From Rhizobium sp. Leaf453 (GTDB lineage Bacteria > Pseudomonadota > Alphaproteobacteria > Rhizobiales > Rhizobiaceae), in contig NZ_LMRG01000029.1 of the NCBI RefSeq assembly GCF_001425605.1, positions 248,001-312,000 on the forward strand: a stretch of 64,000 nucleotides of DNA. The letters are read 5' to 3'. A program made the position numbers and the translations under genes. Shown piece after piece: positions 9,012 to 18,060 of this stretch (position 1 is the first letter of the stretch; every line of letters starts with the position of its first letter). The notes under the pieces are model-generated. The model ran no database searches, was not told the DNA's origin, and worked only from the letters and a program-made list of their open reading frames with translations.

Positions 9012-9908
9012 ATGAGCGAAACGCACCGCAAGCTGACAACCATCTTTTCGGCTGATGTTCAGGACTATACGCGTCTGATGGGAGCTGACGAAGAAGGCAC
9101 CCTGGCGACGCTGAAGCGGTATCGCGATGCCATGTCGCGATTGATCGTCTCGCGTGGTGGGCGCGTCGTCAATACCTGGGGCGACGGCGTCATCGCGGAG
9201 TTTCCCTCCGTCGTGGAGGCGGTGCGCGCGGCCGTCGATATTCAGAACGAACTGGCCGGGCTTAATGCCAACCGACCGGTCGATGGGCAAATGTTGTTTC
9301 GGATCGGAATTAATCTCGGCGACGTGATCGTCGATGGCGACGATATCTATGGCGATGGCGTCAACATCGCCGCGCGCCTGCAAGCCTCGGCTGCTCCCGG
9401 CGGCATCCTTATCTCCAACACGGTGTATGATCAGGTCCGCAACAAGGTGGCCGTCGGTTTCGAGTTCCTTGGGCCTCTCTCGGCAAAGAATGTCGTGGAG
9501 GCGGTGCCGAGTTACGCCGTGCGGATTGGCGATGACCCGGAAAGGACGGCATCGACAGTACCGCGACGTGACGCCGATGAGAGGGCGACAGGTCGTGGGA
9601 TCGTCGAAGGGAAGCGCCGTTTGTTGACGATGTTGGGGCTGACCGGTGCGGCGCTGGTGGCGATCAACCTCTTGTCCTGGCGTGGCACCTTCTGGGCGGC
9701 CTGGCCGCTTCTTGCCTTTGCATGCGTGCTGGCGCTGGCTTGGGTTCGCAGCCAGACGCGGGTTGATCGGGGCATCGCGTTGGCTGGGGTCGTCGCGTGC
9801 GGTTTGATTGCGATCAATGTGCTGTCCTGGCAGGGCACGTTCTGGGCTTCGTGGCCCATTCTGGCTCTGGCCGTTGCTGCTGGCGTACGATGGATCGCGC
9901 GCAGGTGA
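9012..9908 (+). CDS. Class III adenylate/guanylate cyclase with duplicated C-terminal membrane hairpin
   Basis: The 298-residue protein has an N-terminal class III nucleotidyl cyclase domain (about 5-175): FSADVQDYTRLM with metal-binding Asp15, NTWGDGVIAEF with Asp58, the FRIGINLGDVIVDGDDIYGDGVN core and NIAARLQASAAPGGILIS. It should make cAMP from ATP as a homodimer at the membrane. Usual rhizobial relatives continue into a TPR or response domain; this one ends in two near-identical membrane hairpins, each with the block A.NLLSWRGTFWAAWPLL or IAINVLSWQGTFWASWPIL (about 215-235 and 265-285), resembling the 2TM domain. The duplication looks recent. The signal sensed and the target are unknown. 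Confidence 0.85.
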   Translation: MSETHRKLTTIFSADVQDYTRLMGADEEGTLATLKRYRDAMSRLIVSRGGRVVNTWGDGVIAEFPSVVEAVRAAVDIQNELAGLNANRPVDGQMLFRIGINLGDVIVDGDDIYGDGVNIAARLQASAAPGGILISNTVYDQVRNKVAVGFEFLGPLSAKNVVEAVPSYAVRIGDDPERTASTVPRRDADERATGRGIVEGKRRLLTMLGLTGAALVAINLLSWRGTFWAAWPLLAFACVLALAWVRSQTRVDRGIALAGVVACGLIAINVLSWQGTFWASWPILALAVAAGVRWIARR

Positions 9909-9995
9909 GGGGGATTTGTTCGATTCTGCTGTCCTATCAGCCATCCACAAATCCTCGTCTGGCAAAGCGCGTCGCCGCCAAGTATCGTCGCCGCC

Positions 9996-10433
9996 ATGTC
10001 GCTTGATTCTGTGCAGGTTCCCAAACTTTCGCTCACCGAGACGATCTTCGGATTGTTTCTCCGGCTCGTGGCCGTCTCGTGTTTCTGGTTCGGCCTGAAC
10101 TATTGGGCGATGCTGATCGGCTATTCCTTTGCCGGTGCCGGGCGGTTCGATCTGCTGCCCTTGCCCTGGCGGGTGGCGGCAACATCGCTTGCTGTGGTCT
10201 ATCCGGTGGCGGCGCTCGGACTGTGGCTGCTGGTCTCCTGGGGACCGGTTCTCTGGGTCGTCGCGGCGGCGGCCGAAGTCGCGATGTTTGCGGTCTATCC
10301 GCAGGTTTTCGGGACCAAGCCGCTGCTGCTGATTCTCCATTCAGCCGTGGCTTTCACCTTCATTCTTTTCCGTTCCGCGATCTTCTATCAGCGGGCCAAA
10401 CAGGCCAAGGCTGCAAGAATTGATTTACCCTGA
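9996..10433 (+). CDS. DUF6163-like four-helix membrane protein
   Basis: The 145-residue protein has four hydrophobic segments (about 16-45, 58-82, 83-103 and 108-128), with a short cytoplasmic N-terminus (MSLDSVQVPKLSLTETIFG) and a basic C-terminal tail (FYQRAKQAKAARIDLP). It matches my memory of DUF6163, a membrane family found next to ldtR in Rhizobiales; this name is from family knowledge, not from a motif with known chemistry. It lies 131 bases upstream of ldtR on the same strand. Confidence 0.7.
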   Translation: MSLDSVQVPKLSLTETIFGLFLRLVAVSCFWFGLNYWAMLIGYSFAGAGRFDLLPLPWRVAATSLAVVYPVAALGLWLLVSWGPVLWVVAAAAEVAMFAVYPQVFGTKPLLLILHSAVAFTFILFRSAIFYQRAKQAKAARIDLP

Positions 10434-10479
10434 GACAAGGGCTGTGGATGGTAAGGCGCTGTTAAGGCTGTAGTTTAAG

Positions 10480-10500
10480 TCGAATTTTATACGTATTCGA
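10480..10500. promoter_or_regulatory. Inverted repeat in the ldtR promoter region
   Basis: TCGAAT (10480-10485) and ATTCGA (10495-10500) are exact reverse complements with nine AT-rich bases between, 65 bases before the ldtR start. MarR-family regulators commonly bind such palindromes at their own promoter, so it is a candidate autoregulatory site. Only six-base arms are present, so chance is possible. Confidence 0.35.
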
Positions 10501-10564
10501 TAGTGTCTACCTCAAGGCGGGAAGAGAAACATACACCGCCAAACAAAACAGTGAGGCAGTCATC

Positions 10565-11077
10565 ATGAACACGAAAATGAAGCCGCAGGTCGTTGCAGTC
10601 AAAGATCCCCACGAAGATGCGATCCGCTCGCTCTACATGGAATCCCTCCACCTCGTCGAACGTCTTCACCGTCGTCTGCTCGACGTCGTCAAGGACGAAT
10701 TCGACCGCTCGGGTCGCTCCGACGTCAACGCCGTCCAGGCCCTTCTCCTCTTCAACATCGGCAACTCGGAACTGACCGCCGGTGAACTGCGCTCGCGCGG
10801 TTACTATCTCGGCTCCAACGTATCGTACAATGTTAAAAAGCTGGTTGACCTCGGCTTCATCAACCACCAGCGCTCGCGCATCGACCGCCGCTCGGTCCGT
10901 ATCAGCCTGACGGACGAAGGCCAGGAGATCGCCGAGACGGTCGCCAAGCTCTATGAGCGTCATATCGGCTCGATCCAGAAGGTCGGCGGCATCGGCACCG
11001 ACGAGTTCGGCCAGATGAACAAACTCCTGCAGCGCCTTGATCGCTTCTGGAACGACACCATGCTCTACAAGCTCTAA
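10565..11077 (+). CDS. ldtR: MarR-family regulator LdtR
   Basis: The 170-residue protein is a winged-helix MarR regulator of the LdtR type: long N-terminal dimerisation helix (HEDAIRSLYMESLHLVERLH), helix-turn-helix around NIGNSELTAGELRSRGYYLGSNVSYNVKKL (about 65-95) and wing (RSRIDRRSVRISLTDEG). LdtR was characterised in Liberibacter asiaticus and Sinorhizobium as an activator of an L,D-transpeptidase gene (ldtP) and of stress responses. The corresponding transpeptidase gene is present here at 26071, but separated by the 14-kb giant-gene cluster. The start at ATG 10565 has GAGG upstream. Confidence 0.92.
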   Translation: MNTKMKPQVVAVKDPHEDAIRSLYMESLHLVERLHRRLLDVVKDEFDRSGRSDVNAVQALLLFNIGNSELTAGELRSRGYYLGSNVSYNVKKLVDLGFINHQRSRIDRRSVRISLTDEGQEIAETVAKLYERHIGSIQKVGGIGTDEFGQMNKLLQRLDRFWNDTMLYKL

Positions 11078-11115
11078 GCGCGGCTACGCGCAGGGCACAT
11101 CGTGATGGATTGCTG

Positions 11116-11140
11116 ACGGGTGCGCGAGGAGCGCACCCGT
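11116..11140. terminator. Hairpin between convergent ldtR and the small giant-cluster gene
   Basis: ACGGGTGCGC (11116-11125) pairs exactly with GCGCACCCGT (11131-11140) around GAGGA. The position between converging stops fits a bidirectional terminator. No clear T tract follows, so it may act with Rho or only as a transcript-end stabiliser. Confidence 0.55.
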
Positions 11141-11163
11141 TCGCGCATCGGGAGTGCCGATGT

Positions 11164-11412
11164 TCACTTGACGAGAAGTTCGTCGCCGGCATTGACGACT
11201 TGCTGATCCGTCAGCCCGGAACCTTCATGCTCCCAGAGAAACTCTCCGGCAGCGTCGCCGTAGTCATCCGTTTTCAACGCATCGACCGGCACACGACCGT
11301 CATTCTCGATGACATCCTCGAACACGACCTTGGATTCATTGTTATTGAGCCGTTGAAAGACGCGTACGGTTGCAGTGTCGCCCTCGTTCTTCACGTAGAT
11401 CACGAATGCCAT
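11164..11412 (-). CDS. 82-residue acidic protein, last gene of the giant-gene cluster
   Basis: The ATG at 11412 has GAGGAC about ten bases upstream and starts MAFVIYVKNEGDTATVRVF. The longer frame upstream to 11637 overlaps the giant gene and is not supported. The 82-residue protein is acidic, with alternating hydrophobic residues suggesting a small all-beta fold (about five strands) and ends DQQVVNAGDELLVK. There is no signal peptide and no cysteine. I do not recognise the family. It follows the 2199-residue gene by 46 bases on the same strand and is probably in the same transcript; small subunits like this are often structural partners or regulators of large ones, which here is only a guess. 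Confidence 0.7.
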   Translation of the reverse strand: MAFVIYVKNEGDTATVRVFQRLNNNESKVVFEDVIENDGRVPVDALKTDDYGDAAGEFLWEHEGSGLTDQQVVNAGDELLVK

Positions 11413-11458
11413 TGTTTTTTGTCCTCTTTCTTGGTTGGGGTGGGGCGCGTATTGATCG

Positions 11459-14400
11459 CTAGTCCACCGGTTTTTGCTGAATCGGAATGGGCGGTGAAAC
11501 GGCGATGATGCGTGCCTGAGCCTCCACCATGGCGTTGAGGCCAGCCGGCGCGACATCAAGGGCGGGTTCCGCTCCGCCGGCGTTCGAAAACAGCCAGCCG
11601 AAATCGAAACGGCCGTCAAAGGTCGGTCGCGCCGCATGAAGGAGGGATACGTCCGTCCAGAATTCGCCGGCGCCTGCCTTCCCCTCTGCCGTCAGGCTGA
11701 CGAAAAAACCGGGATTGTGATTGTCGGCGCCCAACAGTCCATGCTCATCGCCCGGTGCGGGATAAGACGCGGACACCATTTCACCATCGGACATAACGAC
11801 GGCCGACCGATAGGAGAGCTTGGCGTTCTCGTCTTGCCGCTCGACAAACAGTTCCACGGCGGTGGCAAAGGCCTCCTTCGTGTTACCGAGGCTCACGGCG
11901 ACGGCATGCTGCGTTAAGGCGCCGTCCGCATTCCCTGTGCCATAAGCCAGCATGATCTTAAGCGTCGTGAATTTCCGCAGATGCTCGCCTGTGCCGGCAA
12001 AGCGGAAGAACAGGCGTGCCGATGCCGGGCCGCTTGTTTGCCGGAACCCGGTGGCAACAAGATCGAAATATGCTTTCCGATAGGTTTCCGGCGCGACGAC
12101 CTCATGGCTGCAAAGGATCGAGGATGGCGTTTCGAATTCGACGAGCCGCAAGCAGTCCTCGCGATCCCCCGTTCCGGAAAGCCGCGATGACTGGCGCCCG
12201 ACGCAGAGTGCAGAACGGCTGTATTGCTCGAGTGGCCGGCCCGGTTCGCGAAGATAACCCGTCGTGAGAACCGCCAGATGCCGCTGGACATGCAGAGGGT
12301 AGGGTTTCTGAAAGGTCGAGGCACACAGCCAGGTTTCGCCGCTTCCGCTTTGCGCCAAGGTCAGTGTCGCGTCGTCAGAGACAATGCCCTGGAGTTTGCG
12401 GGTCAGTAGCTCGCGCGGTGTCTCGGCGGATAGGGTAAAGTCCGGAGAATAGGCGATGTCGAAATTGCGCCCCATGCGCGTCCAGGCGAGAAAGGTGGCC
12501 GCGCTCGCCATGGTCAGGCGTGCGTTAGCATTGCCTGCCTTGAGCCTGACCGTCGCCGGACCTTTCGTCTCGGCCACTTTGTCTTCGGTCGTGCCGGTCG
12601 GCGGTCCCCACTCGAAATTGCAGATCAACAGCGGTGCGTTGCCGCGGCCGCGTTTGACCTCGTCCTTGTTCTGCGCAAGGTTTACGAAGACAGATGTGGA
12701 ATAGCGGCCGGGTGCGACCGGCTGGTGCAGAAGGCTCAAACGGTCGGAGATGCCCGCGTTCCAGCGGGCGATCGCGACATCTTTTTCCTTCGCGCCCGCG
12801 ACGCCATCGATCGCCGCCTTCATCACATGCACGACGTGAAAGCTGGCGTTGTTCGTCAGTGTCAGCAACGGTGTCTCAATGCCGTTGCTCGTGTAACTCA
12901 AAAGGACGCGCGGCTCAGTCGCTGGGCCGTGGCCGATCCACCAGCAGCGCTCCGCGTCTAGGTCCAGCGGGTCGGGTGCTTCATCGCCGATCGTCCAGTG
13001 CGGATCGATGTAACGGCGCATCGAGACACCGAGAAAATGCTCTTCGAGATTCTGTTTCTCGCCACTCAACTGCACCGGCGACAGCGAGATCATCGAATTG
13101 GGAAAGGCGGGAGCCGGAGAGTTGACGGGATCGAAGGTCAGTCCAATTGGTCCCTCCGCGTCCAGCGCCATGCCGAGCGCGGTGTCATGATCCGTCGGCC
13201 TGTAGGTAAGGCGAGGGTCGGGACCGATTTCCTTGCGGGAATCAAGGATTTCCACCGCCGCATTTTCGACATCCTCAAAACCGTAGCCGAAACCGGTCTT
13301 GATTTCGGCCGCGATCCGGTCGGCGAGCCCGCCACGCGAAAAAGGCGGTTCCTGCAGGATGGCCAGCACGGGCGGCGCGCTCGGTACATCGCCGTCGTCA
13401 CGGGGCGCCGAGGTCAGCGGTATCAGTGCACGCTGCTGCGGCCGGGTCAGCAGCAGGCGCGTGAGGTCCGCCAGCATGGCGATCCGCAGGGTCCAGGCGT
13501 CCGCCGGTGTCCTGCGCGTTTGGCGATCGGTGTTCCAGGCTTTAACTTCCTGGTGCGACACGGCCTTCAGGGCGCCGGCGTAGCGGGAGCGAAGGGTGAA
13601 CCGGTGCCGGAAATAGCTTGCCGACGGCGCTTCCCAAAAATGCTCTTCCAAAACGGTTCTGGAGGGGAGAGGCAGCAATCGTTGCGTGATCGTCTGTGAA
13701 TCGACGTTGGGCCGGTCGAAGAACGCTTCCTGTTCGAACCGGGAAAGCGGGTAACCGTTGGCGCCCGGCTTCTCCCGCAAAGGCATGGCGGCGTGCAAAG
13801 CCCGGGGCGAGGGCGGGTCCGACAAGACTGTGTCATCCCGGAATGCGAAGGGATCGATATGATGATAGATCGGTTTGCCGCTTGGCCGCCACCGCTGGGT
13901 CGTCACGTCGATTTCGCCCAGGAGGCGCCATTGACGGGTGCGTTTTTTGCTCTCGGCGGCCGGAAGCCCCGCCCGTGTCTGGAGATCGTAGCGACGGGTG
14001 CGATCTATCGGTCGCACGGCTATCATGTCGGCGGCAAGCGCAATCGCCGGTTTGTCGGCCGGTTTCATCTTGTCCTTGACGTCGATATCGGGGATGCCGT
14101 TCAGCATCGTCTCGATACGCAGCGCGACCGAGGGAAAGGCCAGGAAAACCGCGCCCGTTCCAGCCTGGACGATGGCGCGCGGCGCATGCTGGCACAAACC
14201 CTTGTGAAAGACCGCCGGATGTTTGCCGGCTGGATTGAAGTGGCGGTTGGCGACAAGGGACGAAATGGAGAGACGGACGGCAATCCCGGCCGGAACACTC
14301 GCTCCCGACCCGTTGGAAGCGAGGCCGAAGTTTCCTTCCGTCAGCCGTATCCTGTAACGGAATGCCGTCTCGATCGGGAGGAAGACAAGATCCATCAGCA

Positions 14401-17400
14401 GTTTCGGAGTCCACGACTGTCCTGACTTGATCTTGGCAGCGATGGCCAGGAGTCTTTGCCCGAAAAGAACATCGGCTTGAGCAAAGGAAAACGGTGGGTC
14501 AGACGCTGCTAATTGATCCTGGATTGCCAGTTCGATGCGCAGTCCGTCCACAGCAGGGTCCGGCAAGCGATCAAGTGCGCCCGCAAGCGCCTCATCCGCA
14601 TCGCGCAGCACATAGGCTGTCAGCAATGCTCGCCGCAACCTGTCCGCAGCCGCCGTGTCAACCTTTCCTGTCTTGGGATCACGGAACGCCGTGTCACGCA
14701 GATCGGCGTTGGAGAACCATCGATCGAAATCGAGATAGCCCACGCGCGGGGTAATGATATCGACGGTCACAGGATCCCGCACATCCCCTTTCCACGCGTC
14801 GTCGTCTGGTGCGAGCATCAGTAGCGGCGCGCCGACATCATAGGGCTTCAGTTCGTCCGTGACGGCAAAACTCAGCGAGGCGGGCGCGGTCGATGCAAGA
14901 GACAATCTGATCCAGCCCGCTTCGATGGCATTGTCAGTGCCAATGGTTGCGGATTTCGTGATGCTACCGCATGTTGCCGAGAACTGCCGGATCTGGGCTC
15001 CTTTTTTGTCTACACCAGGCGCGACACGGAAGGTCAGTCTGTCCACCAGGCCGAAATCAAAGCCTTCGGCAAACTCCAGGTCGATGCCGGCAATACCGGG
15101 ATCGTCTGGGCCGGTGGGCGCCTTGTCGAATAAGCGCACCGAAATCTTTGACGGCTTGCCCCGGATAACGGCCTCACCGAGGCGCCATTCCGTCATTTGT
15201 TTCAGCGGGTTCGGAATGTCCAATATTCCTGCGCCGTCTCGATCCCTGAAAATATCGAGGACGCCCGGGCTGCCGGCTGAAGCGATCACGGTGCGGGGAT
15301 AATCCTGGGACACCGGAACAACCCCCTTGATCGGTGCTCCGATGCGGCGGCTCCGGTTGACCGTGGGGATTTCTTCGAGCGTGATCTGGCCGATCGCGGT
15401 GCGCCGCTGGTAAGCCTTCGTCAGCACGTAAGACGGATCGATAGCGCCGTCTTTCCGTGGCGGCTCGATATCCTGTCCCGGCATCCACGGCACTGTGGTC
15501 GAGGGCGCTTCCGGCGGTTTGGCCTGCCGCTGCAAGGCGAGCGGCAGTGATCCGGCATTGGTCGTGGCAAAGCTGAAAGCCTCGAATTTGCGCCCGTAGG
15601 CGAGCCGGGGAACCTTGACGAACTCCGCGGCTGTCTCGAGATCCGGTGCCTCGTGAATGTAGAAGGAAGCGTTCCGGCCCGTAGCCTCGGGGATAAGGTC
15701 TGCGGCGGTGCGGCCGAATGTGGCCGCAGCCAGCGGCAAGCCTTCATAGGCGACGAACATCGGGGCGCGACCGTCGCTGATGGCCGGAAGGAAGGGATGA
15801 ATGGCGCCCGAGAAAGTCGGCGGGACGTCGGGTTGTCCTGGTTTCGGTGGCGGCGGCAATGGCCAGGTGAGATCGGCCAGACTTGCATGTGTCCATCGAT
15901 CGCTGGCGTCGTCCGTATCGATGCGTCGGATGGCGAGGCCGATGCCGTTGAAATGACGGGCGAACATATCGATCTCGGCGCCGTCTATGTTGGAGGCAAT
16001 CTGGATCGGCAAAGGGGCGGGAGCAGCGTCGGGTATGAACCGGGCGGATTGGTCGATCACGTCAGCCATCGGCGCGATCGCCGCTGAATAGGCATCCATA
16101 AAAAACTGTTTCAGCAATTCGATGCCCGCCGGATCGAAGCCGGTCATCGGCGGGGTTCGCAAGAGGCTGCCGGCGATCGACCGGAAGCAGGCGATCGGGT
16201 TGAAGGGATCGGGCTCTTCCGAGAACGGGAAAAGACGGACGAAATAGTATTCAGCCCCGCCGGCGACATCGATCAGGTGCTGCGGCTTCGATATGGCTGG
16301 CTCCGGCGGCGGGACGATCGGGCGAGCCTTGGCAAATCCCATCAGCGCCTTGCTGAATTCACCGGCTGCGCCGCTTCGAACCGCCTCCGCGCCGTTGAAG
16401 GGGCTTTCCAGAAGTGTACGATACGCGGCCCAAGCCTCGTCGAAGGCGTTTTCCACGGCCGAGAGGAGGGCCGTGTTCCCGGCCTGTTGAATGTGAACCA
16501 GGTAGGCTTCCGCGAAAAGTCTCGGGAGCCTGATGCCATCACTGCGGACAGTGCCTTCCAGAAGGCGAATGATTGCCCCTTCGGCGCCTGCTTCGTCCTG
16601 CAGCCTCTTTACGGTTTCGGCGAGTGCCCGTCGCAGAAGCGCATTTTCCCCGTTTGCAATTGCCGTTTTCAGGTCGGTTGGAATTGGTGGAGCGGCATCG
16701 ATTTCGAACGCCTGGAGGAGAACATCCAGCAGTCGGGTTTCGAAACTGGCATCCTTGGCCTTGGCATCGATGCTGTGAACGCTCTTGAGCAGGTCGGTGA
16801 TGGCTTTTCGGCTTGGCTGCACCGGCAGGTTATTCGCCTGCATGAAAAAGGGATTGCCAGCCTTCAGCGCCAGGCGAAACGAACTGGTGAGTGTGTCGAT
16901 CTGCAGGTCGCTCACCTTGAGATCAAAAGGATCCGCGATGGTTGCTTCAATCCGGTCGAGCAGGTCGATCAGCAGCGGAGCAATAACCTCGCCCGCACTG
17001 TCTTTGCCGGCAACTGGTTTGAGGATCGACAGAACGGTGGCATCGAATGCCGTGATCAGGCTGGTCGTCGCAAGCCAGGCGGCGGCGGGGGCGATCAGCG
17101 TTGGTGGGGCGGTGGTTTCGTCAATTTTCAATGGGAACAGTTTATCGAACGCTTTGACGCTTTCCACATCGGTATCGGGGCCGGCAAGGGTCTCCGTTAC
17201 CGACATCAGCGATGTTGCGCGAGCTTCGAACCAGTTCGTGATGCGCCAGAGGTTCTCGGCTTCCGCGTCGACTTTCAGATATCCTTCCGGAGCCAGGACA
17301 TCCTGCAGTTCTTTCGGGAAAACAAAGAGGTCTTTGGTATCCAGCACCACGGTCCGGCAGATAGCTTCATCCAGCGTGCCGCCTGGATGATAGGCGAAAT

Positions 17401-18058
17401 CCCATTGAAGGTCCGTGCCCGCGGCTGACGATACCGGAATCCCGGAAATATCGGGTAGCGGTTCGGCCGGCGCCGAAAAGAATGGCAGAACGACATAATG
17501 TGGCTCGGTCATGGCCGGTGGGCGCAGGATATGGGTGAGGCCCAAGCGGTGTGCGACCGGCGCGTTCCAGGAATGCGCCGCCCGAAGTCGGTAGGTTGCC
17601 GGTGCCGTTTCTGCATTGATCGGGGCTTCCGGTTCAGTCCCGGCAAATGTGGACCAGTAGTGCACCTTAGGATCTTGCGGCTTTGCGTTGCCGAGCCAAT
17701 CGATGACCTGTTCAGGCATGCCGGCAGCGGGCGCTTCGGACGTCTTGTCGATGACGCCGAGATGGGTAAGCGTGCAGTTGGATGGATCGGCAGGATTGTC
17801 CAACAGGGCTTCGAAGAGATGAAATTCCACCACTCGGGCATCGGCAAGAAATGCTTCGAACCGGGCTTTCGCCAAGTCCTCGTCGCCCTCAAGTGCATCC
17901 CGCTTGGTTTTGGCGCCGTCATCCTCGCCGATCACGTCGCCGCGGCTGATATCGGTCGGGCATTCAAACCCGAGATTGACCGCAAGTGAAGGGGTTGCGT
18001 GATAGCTTTCCGGCTCGGCATCGACGAGGCAATGGATGATGGAGGTCTTCAGGGCCAT
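11459..18058 (-). CDS. Giant protein of 2199 residues, unknown function
   Basis: One uninterrupted frame of 6.6 kb starting MALKTSIIHCLVDAEPES. There is no signal peptide, no membrane segment, no NTPase, nuclease or protease motif that I can find. The first half (to about residue 800) mixes strands with helical regions such as SSFRLALKAGNPFFM; the second half is rich in Pro, Asp and Arg and contains many short W/F/Y-bearing beta-like segments (for example VELFVERQDENAKLSYRSAV near 2060). The C-terminus is PPIPIQQKPVD. It begins two bases after the stop of the 2517-residue gene, so the two are translationally linked. Lack of export signals suggests a cytoplasmic assembly or a dedicated release route. 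Coding quality is good throughout and base use is near that of the chromosome. I cannot assign a family. Confidence 0.8.
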   Translation of the reverse strand: MALKTSIIHCLVDAEPESYHATPSLAVNLGFECPTDISRGDVIGEDDGAKTKRDALEGDEDLAKARFEAFLADARVVEFHLFEALLDNPADPSNCTLTHLGVIDKTSEAPAAGMPEQVIDWLGNAKPQDPKVHYWSTFAGTEPEAPINAETAPATYRLRAAHSWNAPVAHRLGLTHILRPPAMTEPHYVVLPFFSAPAEPLPDISGIPVSSAAGTDLQWDFAYHPGGTLDEAICRTVVLDTKDLFVFPKELQDVLAPEGYLKVDAEAENLWRITNWFEARATSLMSVTETLAGPDTDVESVKAFDKLFPLKIDETTAPPTLIAPAAAWLATTSLITAFDATVLSILKPVAGKDSAGEVIAPLLIDLLDRIEATIADPFDLKVSDLQIDTLTSSFRLALKAGNPFFMQANNLPVQPSRKAITDLLKSVHSIDAKAKDASFETRLLDVLLQAFEIDAAPPIPTDLKTAIANGENALLRRALAETVKRLQDEAGAEGAIIRLLEGTVRSDGIRLPRLFAEAYLVHIQQAGNTALLSAVENAFDEAWAAYRTLLESPFNGAEAVRSGAAGEFSKALMGFAKARPIVPPPEPAISKPQHLIDVAGGAEYYFVRLFPFSEEPDPFNPIACFRSIAGSLLRTPPMTGFDPAGIELLKQFFMDAYSAAIAPMADVIDQSARFIPDAAPAPLPIQIASNIDGAEIDMFARHFNGIGLAIRRIDTDDASDRWTHASLADLTWPLPPPPKPGQPDVPPTFSGAIHPFLPAISDGRAPMFVAYEGLPLAAATFGRTAADLIPEATGRNASFYIHEAPDLETAAEFVKVPRLAYGRKFEAFSFATTNAGSLPLALQRQAKPPEAPSTTVPWMPGQDIEPPRKDGAIDPSYVLTKAYQRRTAIGQITLEEIPTVNRSRRIGAPIKGVVPVSQDYPRTVIASAGSPGVLDIFRDRDGAGILDIPNPLKQMTEWRLGEAVIRGKPSKISVRLFDKAPTGPDDPGIAGIDLEFAEGFDFGLVDRLTFRVAPGVDKKGAQIRQFSATCGSITKSATIGTDNAIEAGWIRLSLASTAPASLSFAVTDELKPYDVGAPLLMLAPDDDAWKGDVRDPVTVDIITPRVGYLDFDRWFSNADLRDTAFRDPKTGKVDTAAADRLRRALLTAYVLRDADEALAGALDRLPDPAVDGLRIELAIQDQLAASDPPFSFAQADVLFGQRLLAIAAKIKSGQSWTPKLLMDLVFLPIETAFRYRIRLTEGNFGLASNGSGASVPAGIAVRLSISSLVANRHFNPAGKHPAVFHKGLCQHAPRAIVQAGTGAVFLAFPSVALRIETMLNGIPDIDVKDKMKPADKPAIALAADMIAVRPIDRTRRYDLQTRAGLPAAESKKRTRQWRLLGEIDVTTQRWRPSGKPIYHHIDPFAFRDDTVLSDPPSPRALHAAMPLREKPGANGYPLSRFEQEAFFDRPNVDSQTITQRLLPLPSRTVLEEHFWEAPSASYFRHRFTLRSRYAGALKAVSHQEVKAWNTDRQTRRTPADAWTLRIAMLADLTRLLLTRPQQRALIPLTSAPRDDGDVPSAPPVLAILQEPPFSRGGLADRIAAEIKTGFGYGFEDVENAAVEILDSRKEIGPDPRLTYRPTDHDTALGMALDAEGPIGLTFDPVNSPAPAFPNSMISLSPVQLSGEKQNLEEHFLGVSMRRYIDPHWTIGDEAPDPLDLDAERCWWIGHGPATEPRVLLSYTSNGIETPLLTLTNNASFHVVHVMKAAIDGVAGAKEKDVAIARWNAGISDRLSLLHQPVAPGRYSTSVFVNLAQNKDEVKRGRGNAPLLICNFEWGPPTGTTEDKVAETKGPATVRLKAGNANARLTMASAATFLAWTRMGRNFDIAYSPDFTLSAETPRELLTRKLQGIVSDDATLTLAQSGSGETWLCASTFQKPYPLHVQRHLAVLTTGYLREPGRPLEQYSRSALCVGRQSSRLSGTGDREDCLRLVEFETPSSILCSHEVVAPETYRKAYFDLVATGFRQTSGPASARLFFRFAGTGEHLRKFTTLKIMLAYGTGNADGALTQHAVAVSLGNTKEAFATAVELFVERQDENAKLSYRSAVVMSDGEMVSASYPAPGDEHGLLGADNHNPGFFVSLTAEGKAGAGEFWTDVSLLHAARPTFDGRFDFGWLFSNAGGAEPALDVAPAGLNAMVEAQARIIAVSPPIPIQQKPVD

Positions 18059-18060
18059 GA

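Noticed and set aside
11164..11637. Long version of the 82-residue protein (157 residues)
   Set aside because: The extra 75 residues overlap the 3' end of the giant gene in another frame; a ribosome site and natural fold start at 11412.
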